Source of the DNA: Clostridiales bacterium
GTDB lineage: Bacteria > Bacillota > Clostridia > Oscillospirales > Acutalibacteraceae
DNA length: 13,035 bases
NCBI GenBank assembly: GCA_019421725.1
Contig: JAHZES010000018.1
Coordinates: forward strand, 4,157-17,191
Reading direction: 5' to 3'
Below are positions 6,966-13,035 of this stretch, in pieces (positions within the stretch are counted from its first letter, which is position 1; every line of letters starts with the position of its first letter). The translations under genes and the position numbers were made by a program. The notes under the pieces were generated by a model that searched no databases, was not told the DNA's origin, and saw only the letters and a list, made by a program, of their open reading frames with translations.

Positions 6966-7463
6966 TTAATAAAGATCGGAATAATACTGCCACTGACTGT
7001 TGAGTGCGCCGGCAATCACAACCGCCATAATCACAGCGGAAACAATGGCAAGCGCAAAACAGACGATCCCCGCGATCAGCAGCTTTTTAGCGCGCGCATG
7101 ACAGGCGGCGCACTCCTCCGGCGAACGGTAGCCCGCCATCAGATACGGATTCATCGGCGGCTGCTGAGCGCCGCAGTAAGGGCAAACGTTTGTTCCGGGC
7201 GCGATCGGCGCCCGGCATCCGATGCAGATCTGCTGAACGGGCATAGCGCTGTTGCCAGAGCTTTTACGAATGCACAGGTAAACGATCCCGGGGATCCATC
7301 CCAGCAAACCGATCAGCACCGCCCACATGGCGGCATCCTTATTATTGAGCGACTTTGCGTCCTGATAAGCCGCACACGCCAGCAGCACCTGCGCCGCAAT
7401 GGAAAACAGAAAAATCAGCAGATAAAAGATGGCCGCGCTGGCAAAAGAAAAATAATCATTCAT
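6966..7463 (-). CDS. Membrane protein with a zinc-ribbon domain
   Basis: This encodes 165 residues. Two membrane helices lie near 11-33 and 46-66, a zinc ribbon CxxC-x10-CxxC at Cys80, 83, 94 and 97 (CIGCRAPI...NVCPYCG), then a second CxxC (118 and 121, ECAACHAR), and a third helix at about 127-153. The GxxWIPGIVYLCIR segment resembles small Firmicutes membrane proteins of the phospholipase-D-N/PLDc_N type (helix with W-P-G), but this is only a similarity of pattern. With three helices, the ribbon loop is most likely cytoplasmic. The function is unknown; candidates include a sensor or scaffold. I chose the ATG at 7463 (GGAG nine bases upstream) over an in-frame start at 7577, which would overlap the promoter. 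It is a single-gene unit. Confidence 0.82.
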   Translation of the reverse strand: MNDYFSFASAAIFYLLIFLFSIAAQVLLACAAYQDAKSLNNKDAAMWAVLIGLLGWIPGIVYLCIRKSSGNSAMPVQQICIGCRAPIAPGTNVCPYCGAQQPPMNPYLMAGYRSPEECAACHARAKKLLIAGIVCFALAIVSAVIMAVVIAGALNSQWQYYSDLY

Positions 7464-7495
7464 AAGCGTCGTCTCCTTTTTCGGTGTTTGACGGT

Positions 7496-7517
7496 GGAAG
7501 GCGGAGTCCGCCCTTCC
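7496..7517 (-). promoter_or_regulatory. Hairpin in the leader of the zinc-ribbon gene
   Basis: On the - strand GGAAGG, one bulged G and CGGA pair with TCCG and CCTTCC. Flanking CGGT (upstream) and ACCG (downstream) can add a closing stem. The structure sits about 33 bases before the ATG and has no T tail, so a terminator is unlikely. Whether it binds anything is unknown. Confidence 0.5.
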
Positions 7518-7548
7518 GGTACATCCGCCACCGGCAGATAACACCCCT

Positions 7549-7577
7549 ATTATTTCGCAAAAACATTTGGTTGTCAA
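7549..7577 (-). promoter_or_regulatory. Promoter of the zinc-ribbon membrane protein gene
   Basis: On the - strand TTGACA (7572-7577, perfect) is followed by 17 bases and AATAAT (7549-7554, five of six). The start near 7542 gives a leader of about 80 bases. Confidence 0.82.
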
Positions 7578-7687
7578 TCGTTTTGTGTAAAATTCTTTTT
7601 CCTGAAAAACGCGGCATGACCAACCTGCGCGGGGTAAGCCGAACGGCCAAACGCAGCTTTTCGCCCTCCAAAAACAGATCTCTCTTC

Positions 7688-7731
7688 AAAAAAGGAACTC
7701 CCGAAGCTTTCAGGTTCAGGAGTTCCTTTTT
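7688..7731 (-). terminator. Terminator of the ABC operon
   Basis: AAAAAGGAACTCC (7689-7701) pairs perfectly with GGAGTTCCTTTTT (7719-7731), and GAA/TTC extends it inward after one mismatch. On the - strand it ends in six T. It lies 78 bases after the stop of the DUF4340-like gene, the last of the operon. The T tail also exists on the other strand. Confidence 0.88.
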
Positions 7732-7808
7732 ATTCGGGCGGCGATCCGCATTCGCTTTTCGAATACCGCCATGCTTGTGCAAAGCCTTTGGCTGTTCGCC
7801 AAGCGGAA

Positions 7809-9347
7809 TCAGGTAAGCTTGATCTCCTCGTCGTTGATCATCTTTACAAAGTCTGCCAGAACCTTTTCGGCCCAGCTGCTTTTTACCAACGCCATGTTCT
7901 GGCCGTCGATCTGGTAAACAACGCGGCGGTCGGAATACTCATAGGCCGTGATCGTGATCGGCTCGGTGTCGTACTCGTCATAAAAATTCAGCGTAAGCGA
8001 GAGCAGCTTCGCGCCCAGCTGAGCGTCGGCAGGCACTTCTTCCTCACGGTATGCCGTAAGGAACGACTGATAAAACTTCTTATAATACTGAAGGTTCAGG
8101 TCGTTGTAATAGGCGGCATAGTCGTACTCCACTGCGCTCTCGGAAGAAGCGTCCGCAGAACTGCTGGACACCTTTTCCGTGCGCTGCTGCTCGATCGTGT
8201 AGACCTTGCCGGTATTGTCGGTAAACTCAAAGCTCTTCACCGTTGAAATATCGCAAAGGAACATCAGCGTATCGCGCAGGTCAAACGCCTTGGTCGTCGC
8301 CAACGCAATGTTTGCGGCGTCAACCTTGTAAATCACCTTGCCGCCTTCAAACATCACATAAGCGGTGGAATCGTCCACATTGCCAATCAGCAGCGTGGTC
8401 TTTTTCCCTTCGATCCAGAACCGCAGCTCAATCGGCTGGTCCATTCCGTATTTCTGCAGCTCCTCGTCGGTCGGGTTTACCGCAGCAAAACCGGTTGCCG
8501 AAAGATTTGCAAGCGGCGTCAGGTAATTGTCGGCAAGCTTACTGGTTACGCCGGCCTCCTGCGGCTCGCTCATATAATAAGAATAATACTTTAACGGGCT
8601 GGCAGCTGCAATGTCCTCCGACTGCGGGAAGATCACGATCGGCTGCTCGTGGTCACGGCCGGAAATGCGGATCTTGTCAAACGACGGCAGGCTTTCGGCG
8701 CCGGTGGTATCCGTCACCATCAGGCTGAGGATCGTACTGGAAAGGAAGTCGTCGCGCGAAACGGAGAGCACTGCGGAAACGCCCGCCAGATAGACGTGAT
8801 CGTCACCCGAACGCATCACATAATATTGTGAGCTGTTGCCCGGTACCGCGTCGCCGACGGAAACGGTGACGCTGGAACCGTCGGTATAGGTCGCCACATA
8901 GCTGGCGGCCGGATAATCCAGCCCGTAGGGGGCAAGGTCGCTCTGCGCCCCAAGGTCACGGGTCGCGGTCAATGAATAGCCGTACTGCGCGTCCGACTGC
9001 ACCACGGAATTGAGAAGCGTAACGCCCTCCATTCCCTTAACGGTATAAGTCACCGCTGCCGCGGCTGCAGAAGAAGCATCCGTGGATTCCGGCTCTGTGA
9101 TCTCTGCAGTCAGCTCAACCGTCCCCCTTTCATTGGTGAACACAAGGGACTTCAGCTCGGTTTGTTCGCGGGAGATCAGAGAAATTGTTTCGGTGCTGCT
9201 GGCGGGGGCTGCGCTGGAAGACGCCGTCTCCTGGCCGCCCTGCGGCAGCAGAAGCAGCAGCGCCACACCGACGCCCACTATGACAAGCACGGCAAGAAAA
9301 ATAAGCAGCTGCTTCGTTTTTCTGTTCATGGGGCCCTTTTTACTCAT
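7809..9347 (-). CDS. DUF4340-like single-pass membrane protein, last gene of the ABC operon
   Basis: This encodes 512 residues. A short basic N-terminus and one membrane helix (13-35) are followed by a large extracytoplasmic region. Two copies of a YGLDxP...DG...VG...YYVM...VY...SRDDF/DLRDT unit are visible at about 138-205 and 297-362, the pattern typical of DUF4340 proteins found beside GldG-like genes. Ser/Ala-rich stretches (42-53, 88-98 and 393-405) look like flexible linkers. I chose the ATG at 9347: it has GGAGG eight bases upstream and overlaps the stop of the GldG-like gene as ATGA, so translation is coupled; a second Met (residue 7) is less favoured. Its likely role is an accessory outside the membrane acting on the substrate of the ABC system. 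The DUF4340 label is by pattern and gene order. Confidence 0.85.
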   Translation of the reverse strand: MSKKGPMNRKTKQLLIFLAVLVIVGVGVALLLLLPQGGQETASSSAAPASSTETISLISREQTELKSLVFTNERGTVELTAEITEPESTDASSAAAAAVTYTVKGMEGVTLLNSVVQSDAQYGYSLTATRDLGAQSDLAPYGLDYPAASYVATYTDGSSVTVSVGDAVPGNSSQYYVMRSGDDHVYLAGVSAVLSVSRDDFLSSTILSLMVTDTTGAESLPSFDKIRISGRDHEQPIVIFPQSEDIAAASPLKYYSYYMSEPQEAGVTSKLADNYLTPLANLSATGFAAVNPTDEELQKYGMDQPIELRFWIEGKKTTLLIGNVDDSTAYVMFEGGKVIYKVDAANIALATTKAFDLRDTLMFLCDISTVKSFEFTDNTGKVYTIEQQRTEKVSSSSADASSESAVEYDYAAYYNDLNLQYYKKFYQSFLTAYREEEVPADAQLGAKLLSLTLNFYDEYDTEPITITAYEYSDRRVVYQIDGQNMALVKSSWAEKVLADFVKMINDEEIKLT

Positions 9348-11017
9348 AAATGACGCCTCCTGAGCCACACAATCAGTCCGACAGCCAGCACGAGCAGCGG
9401 AATCAGGATCATAAAGATCGTCATGCCAACCATATTGACCATATTACTTGAAACCGTGAAATCGGCAGAGGTCAGCTTTGTGGAATCGATATAAACCTTA
9501 TTCTCATCACCGGTGGTATCGCTGAGGAAGCGGAACAGCGTAACGGCGCAATCGGAGTTCTTCGTGCTGCCGTACTGGGTGTAGTAGTTAAACATTTCGG
9601 TGGAAGCCAGCGTAACGACGCGGGAATAGGTGACCCGGGTCCCGCTGACGCCCTTGGCGCTGATCGTCATAGCCGGGTAGCTCTTCTTATCGCTGTCCTT
9701 CGGTTCATAGGTGTTGATGTTTTCTGTTGCAACGCTGTAGGCGGAATCATAGGTGGAAAGCACGGTGCTCACCGCAACTCCGCTGTGGCTTTCCCACAGT
9801 ACCTCGATCGGAGCGAGTGCATAGCCTACCGCAACGCCGGAGGAATAATCGTCAAAAATCGTTTCCTCGCCAAACTGCAGTAAGGGTGTCAGTCCGTTGC
9901 CGACATAGCGGCTGTTGTCGGACTCCATAACGATGCTGCCGGCCTCCTGTACGCCAATACCCCAATCCGCCATGAACGCCTTGAAGTTCGGCATCTTTGA
10001 GGTATCCTGCGCGGGGCTGAGCGAAACAACAATGTCCTTGCCGTACTGCTCGCCGTTCACAAGGAAATCCTCAAGGATCTTGATCTGATCCGACGTGTAG
10101 TCGCCTGTCGGCGCGTTAATGACAAGAACGTCGATGCTGCTGTCGATCGGCTGCGAAAGCATCAGATCAACGGTCTGAATTTCAAAGTTGTTGTCTTCCA
10201 GCAGCGCAGTCAGGTATTTCGGCTCCGTTTCGCCGTGGCCGGTCGCAACGCCAACAATGGGGAGCTTATCCACATTCACGGCCAGCATCGCGTTGCCGAT
10301 GGCATATTCGATATTGGAAGCATAAGTGGTATTTCCGGAGGAATCCTGACCGGATTTGTAAAGATCGTCGATCGTAAGTACCTTGTGGCGCTTGTCGGAC
10401 TTGACGATAATGGAATAGGCATTCAGTTTATCGTTTGTATAATCGCTGGTAAAGCCCGGGTTCTTTTCAATATCCACATAAGAAACCTTGATATTGCTGT
10501 TGCGCTCCGCCGCCTTGGAAACCAGCTCCAGAAGCCGCGTGCCCTCGTTGATGGCGTTGCCGCCCACCTTATTTGCCAGAGCGTTATTCACTCCGTTTTC
10601 AATTGTATCGTGCTCCGCGCAGAAAATGATCTCCGTCGGAACGTCGATTTTGTCGATCAAGTCGGTAAAGTCCTCGTTCAGCGAAAGACGCCTGTCGGCC
10701 GTCATGTCCAGACGCAGCGACGGGAAACGGTTCACCAACGCTGTAGCTCCCACATTGAGCAGCACCGCCAGCACCAGCACGCCAACCACAAAAACAGAAG
10801 AGAGCGAGCCGTGTTTAAAGCGGGTGCTGTGGACCCAAACGCTGAATTTCTTCTTTTTATCTTTTTTTGCCTTTTTGCCTTTTGGGGCGTCATTTTCCGT
10901 TCCGGAGCTCCGGCCGTTCTCTGCTCCGGCCTGCGCGGCTTCTTCCGCAATCGGGGCTTCGGAGGCAGCATCTTCCGGCGCTGCCGGATTCAAATTATCT
11001 TTTTTCTCATCAAACAT
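9344..11017 (-). CDS. GldG-like ABC transporter auxiliary protein
   Basis: This encodes 557 residues. An unusual acidic Ala/Glu-rich head (about 1-45) leads into a lysine-rich patch (47-57), then a membrane helix (74-96), the LRLDMTADRRLSLNEDF sequence (101-117) typical of the GldG/ABC-auxiliary family, a DVLVINAPTGDYTSDQ segment (296-311) with the family GHGETE at 260-265, and a final helix (about 529-552) ending in WLRRRHL. The domain between the helices lies outside the cytoplasm. In Bacteroidetes GldG works with GldA and GldF in gliding and secretion; in Clostridia the role is unknown. The ATG has GGAGG nine bases upstream, 15 bases after the stop of the permease, and the gene overlaps the next by four bases. 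Confidence 0.92.
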   Translation of the reverse strand: MFDEKKDNLNPAAPEDAASEAPIAEEAAQAGAENGRSSGTENDAPKGKKAKKDKKKKFSVWVHSTRFKHGSLSSVFVVGVLVLAVLLNVGATALVNRFPSLRLDMTADRRLSLNEDFTDLIDKIDVPTEIIFCAEHDTIENGVNNALANKVGGNAINEGTRLLELVSKAAERNSNIKVSYVDIEKNPGFTSDYTNDKLNAYSIIVKSDKRHKVLTIDDLYKSGQDSSGNTTYASNIEYAIGNAMLAVNVDKLPIVGVATGHGETEPKYLTALLEDNNFEIQTVDLMLSQPIDSSIDVLVINAPTGDYTSDQIKILEDFLVNGEQYGKDIVVSLSPAQDTSKMPNFKAFMADWGIGVQEAGSIVMESDNSRYVGNGLTPLLQFGEETIFDDYSSGVAVGYALAPIEVLWESHSGVAVSTVLSTYDSAYSVATENINTYEPKDSDKKSYPAMTISAKGVSGTRVTYSRVVTLASTEMFNYYTQYGSTKNSDCAVTLFRFLSDTTGDENKVYIDSTKLTSADFTVSSNMVNMVGMTIFMILIPLLVLAVGLIVWLRRRHL

Positions 11018-11032
11018 GTTGTCAAGCCTCCT

Positions 11033-11737
11033 TTAGCTCCATCTCTTCTTCTCCAGCATGGTAACGGCGAGGTAATTGAACACGCCGATGACGCTGAGGA
11101 AGAAAACGACACTGGAAAAGTCACAAACGCCGGTAGTAAACGAATAGTACCGCTCATAGAACGAAAGGTTGCTCACCAGCCTGGTGAGCCATGCGGAACC
11201 AAACAGAGAAGCGATCTGGCCGAAAACGATCAGCAGAATGGAAACCGCAAACGACGCGACGGCCGCGATCATCTGGCTGTCGGTCAGGCTGGAAATAAAC
11301 AGGCCGATGGCGATCATTGCGCCGCCGTACAGCAGCGAGCCAAGAATATTCCCGAAAATTTCTCCCCAGGAGGGCACCGCCAAAAACGAAATAATAAATG
11401 CAGGGATCAGCGTAAACAGAATCACGATGGCATAAACCGTGAACGCGGCAAGAAATTTGCCGAACACCAGCCCGCCCAAGCTGACCGGCGCCGTCAGCAG
11501 CGCCTGATCGGTTTTCTGCTTTTTGTCCTCGCTCAGCAGTCTCATGGTCAGTATCGGGATCAGCATCATGCACCAGGTAAAAATAGAACCGTAAATGGTC
11601 GTAAAATAGGCGGAGCTGCCGTTGGCAAGCACCGTATAGAACTGCATGCCTTCAAAAAACAGCAGCACGGCAATAAAAACATAACCGATCGGATTGGTAA
11701 AGTAGCCGCGCAGCTCGCGTTTATAAATCGCAGACAT
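11033..11737 (-). CDS. ABC-2 type transporter permease (GldF-like)
   Basis: This encodes 234 residues with six predicted membrane helices (about 17-37, 49-65, 97-119, 129-150, 154-175 and 206-227). The cytoplasmic loop MRLLSEDKKQKTDQALLTAPVS after helix 2 is the family signature that contacts the ATPase, and YKRELRGYFTNPIGYVF at the N-terminus is typical of GldF/NosY-type permeases. With the ATPase it would form the export pore or mechanotransmission core. Its ATG overlaps the ATPase stop by one base (TGATG), so the two are translationally coupled. The gap to the next gene is 15 bases. The substrate is unknown. Confidence 0.95.
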   Translation of the reverse strand: MSAIYKRELRGYFTNPIGYVFIAVLLFFEGMQFYTVLANGSSAYFTTIYGSIFTWCMMLIPILTMRLLSEDKKQKTDQALLTAPVSLGGLVFGKFLAAFTVYAIVILFTLIPAFIISFLAVPSWGEIFGNILGSLLYGGAMIAIGLFISSLTDSQMIAAVASFAVSILLIVFGQIASLFGSAWLTRLVSNLSFYERYYSFTTGVCDFSSVVFFLSVIGVFNYLAVTMLEKKRWS

Positions 11738-12717
11738 CAGGCGTTAACCTCCTCGTTGGATTTTTTCAGCTTCTGCCCTTTTGTGTAGGTCCCGTTGGTC
11801 AGGCTGATGAAGACCTCTTCGAGCGTCAGGTCGGTGGAACGCAGCGCAAGGATCGGCCAACCGCGCTCGGCAAGGCGCTCAAACAAAGCACGGCGCGGGT
11901 CGGCGCCCTGCTCGGCCTCAACGGAGTATTCAAACACTCCAGGCTCGCGTTCGCCAAGGTTCACGACCGTGACTACCTTGGGCAGCCGGCGCAGCAGCTT
12001 TTCAACCTCCGTCGCCGGACCGGCAACGCGCACCAGCAGCCGGTGGTCGCTGGAAAGCGAATGCGAAAGGTTGTCCGGCGTGCCGTCGGCAATGATCTGA
12101 CCCTTGTCAATGATGATAACGCGTTCGCACACCGCCTGCACCTCGGACAAAATGTGCGAGCTGAGGATGACGGTATGGTGTTTGCCCAGCTGCCGGATCA
12201 GGTTGCGGATTTCGATGATCTGGTTCGGGTCCAGGCCGACGGTCGGTTCGTCGAGAATCAGCACGCCTGGATTGCCCAGCAGCGCCTGCGCGATGCCGAC
12301 GCGCTGGCGGTAACCTTTGGAAAGGTTGCGGATAAGGCGCGCGTATACATTGGAGATTTTGACCAGGCGGCAAATTTCTTCAATGTGCTCCTTGCGGGGC
12401 AGCTCAACCTTTTTTAAATCATACATGAAGTTCAGGTATTCCTTCACTGTCATATCCATGTACAACGGGGGCAGCTCCGGCAGATATCCGATCTGCTTCT
12501 TCGCTTCGTTCGGTTCCTCAAGAATGTCGTATCCTCCGATTTTCGCCGTGCCCTCCGAGGCGGAAAGATAACCGGTAAGAATGTTCATCGTGGTAGATTT
12601 TCCCGCGCCGTTCGGCCCAAGAAAGCCCACGATCTCCCCCTCCTTTACGCTGAAGCTGATGTCGTTGACCGCAACATTGCTTCCGTAGCGTTTAGTCAGG
12701 TGGTTGACCTCTATCAT
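11737..12717 (-). CDS. ABC transporter ATP-binding protein (GldA/NatA-like), first gene of the operon
   Basis: This encodes 326 residues. Walker A is GPNGAGKST (34-42), the signature LSKGYRQRV (132-140), Walker B LILDEP (152-157), the D-loop GLDP (161-164) and the switch His188 (SSHIL). The Q-loop reads IGYLPELPPLY, with Glu where many families have Gln, as in several GldA/NatA-like ATPases. After about 225 a C-terminal regulatory domain follows, ending in LEEVFISLTNGT. I chose the ATG at 12717 because the domain starts MIEVNHLTKRYG there and AAGGGA lies 11 bases upstream; an in-frame ATG at 12783 has no ribosome site. The soluble enzyme powers the permease in the next gene. Confidence 0.96.
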   Translation of the reverse strand: MIEVNHLTKRYGSNVAVNDISFSVKEGEIVGFLGPNGAGKSTTMNILTGYLSASEGTAKIGGYDILEEPNEAKKQIGYLPELPPLYMDMTVKEYLNFMYDLKKVELPRKEHIEEICRLVKISNVYARLIRNLSKGYRQRVGIAQALLGNPGVLILDEPTVGLDPNQIIEIRNLIRQLGKHHTVILSSHILSEVQAVCERVIIIDKGQIIADGTPDNLSHSLSSDHRLLVRVAGPATEVEKLLRRLPKVVTVVNLGEREPGVFEYSVEAEQGADPRRALFERLAERGWPILALRSTDLTLEEVFISLTNGTYTKGQKLKKSNEEVNA

Positions 12718-12799
12718 CTTTTGACCATTCCCTTCGTATTGGTTTTGTTTACAAAATACAGCGTGCCTGCTCATACTGTTCACAGACGATACTTTTCAG

Positions 12800-12828
12800 A
12801 TTATAACGGCAGTTTGCGAAACAACCGT
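12800..12828 (-). promoter_or_regulatory. Probable promoter of the ABC operon
   Basis: On the - strand a perfect TATAAT (12800-12805) lies about 83 bases before the ATPase start. At 17-base spacing the -35 is ACGGTT (12823-12828), which is poor, so an activator may be needed or the start may lie elsewhere. The four genes downstream overlap or are spaced by at most 15 bases, so they are presumably one transcript ending at 7688-7731. Confidence 0.6.
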
Positions 12829-12994
12829 GATAAAAATATGTCTAAACTATGAATACGCGGCGTTGCGCACAAATATTGCTGCTGAAAAACGGTGCACAAT
12901 CTACAAAATCTATAAATCTGTGACCGCTTTTCAACACTCCGGCAGCTTTCACTGAAGGGCCAGTTTTTAAAAATTCGGCGTATAGGACAGTTGT

Positions 12995-13016
12995 ACCGTA
13001 CGGTGCTCCGCACGGT
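12995..13016. repeat. Imperfect inverted repeat at the right edge
   Basis: ACCGTACGG (12995-13003) pairs with CCGCACGGT (13008-13016), one mismatch, around a TGCT loop. There is no clean T tail on either side, so a terminator is doubtful. It may be a leader hairpin or operator of a gene lying to the right of the window. Confidence 0.4.
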
Positions 13017-13035
13017 AAATTTTAAGATCCCGGAA

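Larger units (their letters stand above)
7464..7808 (-). other. Gene-free stretch: leader and promoter of the zinc-ribbon gene, downstream region of the ABC operon
   Basis: This 345-base gap holds, in - strand order, a tail after the DUF4340-like gene (7732-7808), its terminator (7688-7731), about 110 bases with no recognisable feature (7578-7687), the zinc-ribbon promoter (7549-7577) and its folded leader (7464-7548). I see no convincing small gene; an open frame across 7456-7782 crosses the promoter and terminator and has no ribosome site. Confidence 0.6.
12718..13035 (-). other. Gene-free stretch upstream of the ABC operon
   Basis: These 318 bases contain the operon promoter (12800-12828), an AT-rich part around 12830-12930 with a weak second candidate on the - strand (TTGAAA, 16 bases, TAGATT, about 12914-12941), a short palindromic TTTTTAAAAA near 12964-12973 and an inverted repeat at the right edge. 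A 70-codon open frame (12801-13013) has a membrane-poor, cysteine-rich sequence, no good ribosome site and covers the promoter, so I do not call it a gene. Confidence 0.5.

Noticed and set aside
7456..7782. A 108-codon open frame on the - strand between the zinc-ribbon gene and the ABC operon
   Set aside because: It crosses the operon terminator and the zinc-ribbon promoter, has no motif and no ribosome site.
10235..11788. A 517-codon open frame antisense to the GldG-like and permease genes
   Set aside because: It crosses the boundaries of two well supported genes and reads as charged, repetitive composition typical of antisense frames.
12801..13013. A 70-codon open frame upstream of the ATPase gene
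   Set aside because: It runs across the candidate operon promoter, has no ribosome site and an unprotein-like composition.
12718..13035. A structured RNA or tRNA in the AT-rich upstream region
   Set aside because: No cloverleaf, T-box, or other recognisable RNA could be read from the pairing; only short hairpins exist.

Overview
The window looks like chromosomal DNA of a low-to-mid GC Gram-positive anaerobe of the Clostridia, most likely the Oscillospiraceae/Ruminococcaceae. This is inferred from consensus SigA-type promoters (TTGACA-N17-TAAAAT before guaB), strong AGGAGG-type ribosome sites, TTG starts, U-tailed hairpin terminators after nearly every unit, and the gene content (CotH kinase family surface protein, Gfo/Idh/MocA oxidoreductase, small esterase, GldFG-like ABC operon). 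No mobile element, tRNA, rRNA or CRISPR array was seen. All gene calls rest on motifs read by eye; no database search was possible.

Layout, left to right. (1) Positions 2-547, + strand: the 3' end of a Gfo/Idh/MocA-type oxidoreductase, resembling the GH109-like branch, converging on (2) 631-1437, - strand: an unrecognised envelope protein with an N-terminal signal and a C-terminal membrane anchor. A two-way terminator separates them. (3) 1708-3186, -: guaB (IMP dehydrogenase), monocistronic, with its own promoter and terminator. (4) 3359-5228, -: a CotH-kinase-family surface protein whose signal-peptide exon-like start and main body lie in different frames, joined at a run of four C. (5) 5397-6275, -: an alpha/beta-hydrolase of the acetyl-esterase type, divergent from (6) 6457-6885, +: ruvX/yqgF; their two promoters sit back to back with touching -35 boxes. 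(7) 6966-7463, -: a three-TM zinc-ribbon protein with a consensus promoter and a folded leader. (8) 7809-12717, -: a four-gene operon (ATPase, ABC-2 permease, GldG-like auxiliary protein, DUF4340-like protein) with overlapping or closely spaced genes, a TATAAT box upstream and a terminator downstream.

How they work together: housekeeping genes (guaB, ruvX) are interspersed with single-gene transcription units for envelope or carbohydrate-related proteins. The only true multigene machine is the GldFG-like ABC system: the ATPase drives the permease, and two single-pass proteins with large extracytoplasmic domains probably contact its substrate or the cell wall. Its substrate is not known. Nothing in the window is clearly a new defence or mobile system. 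The most unusual points are the CotH frame break, the operon of GldG plus a DUF4340 protein with an internal duplication, and the structured leader before the zinc-ribbon gene.
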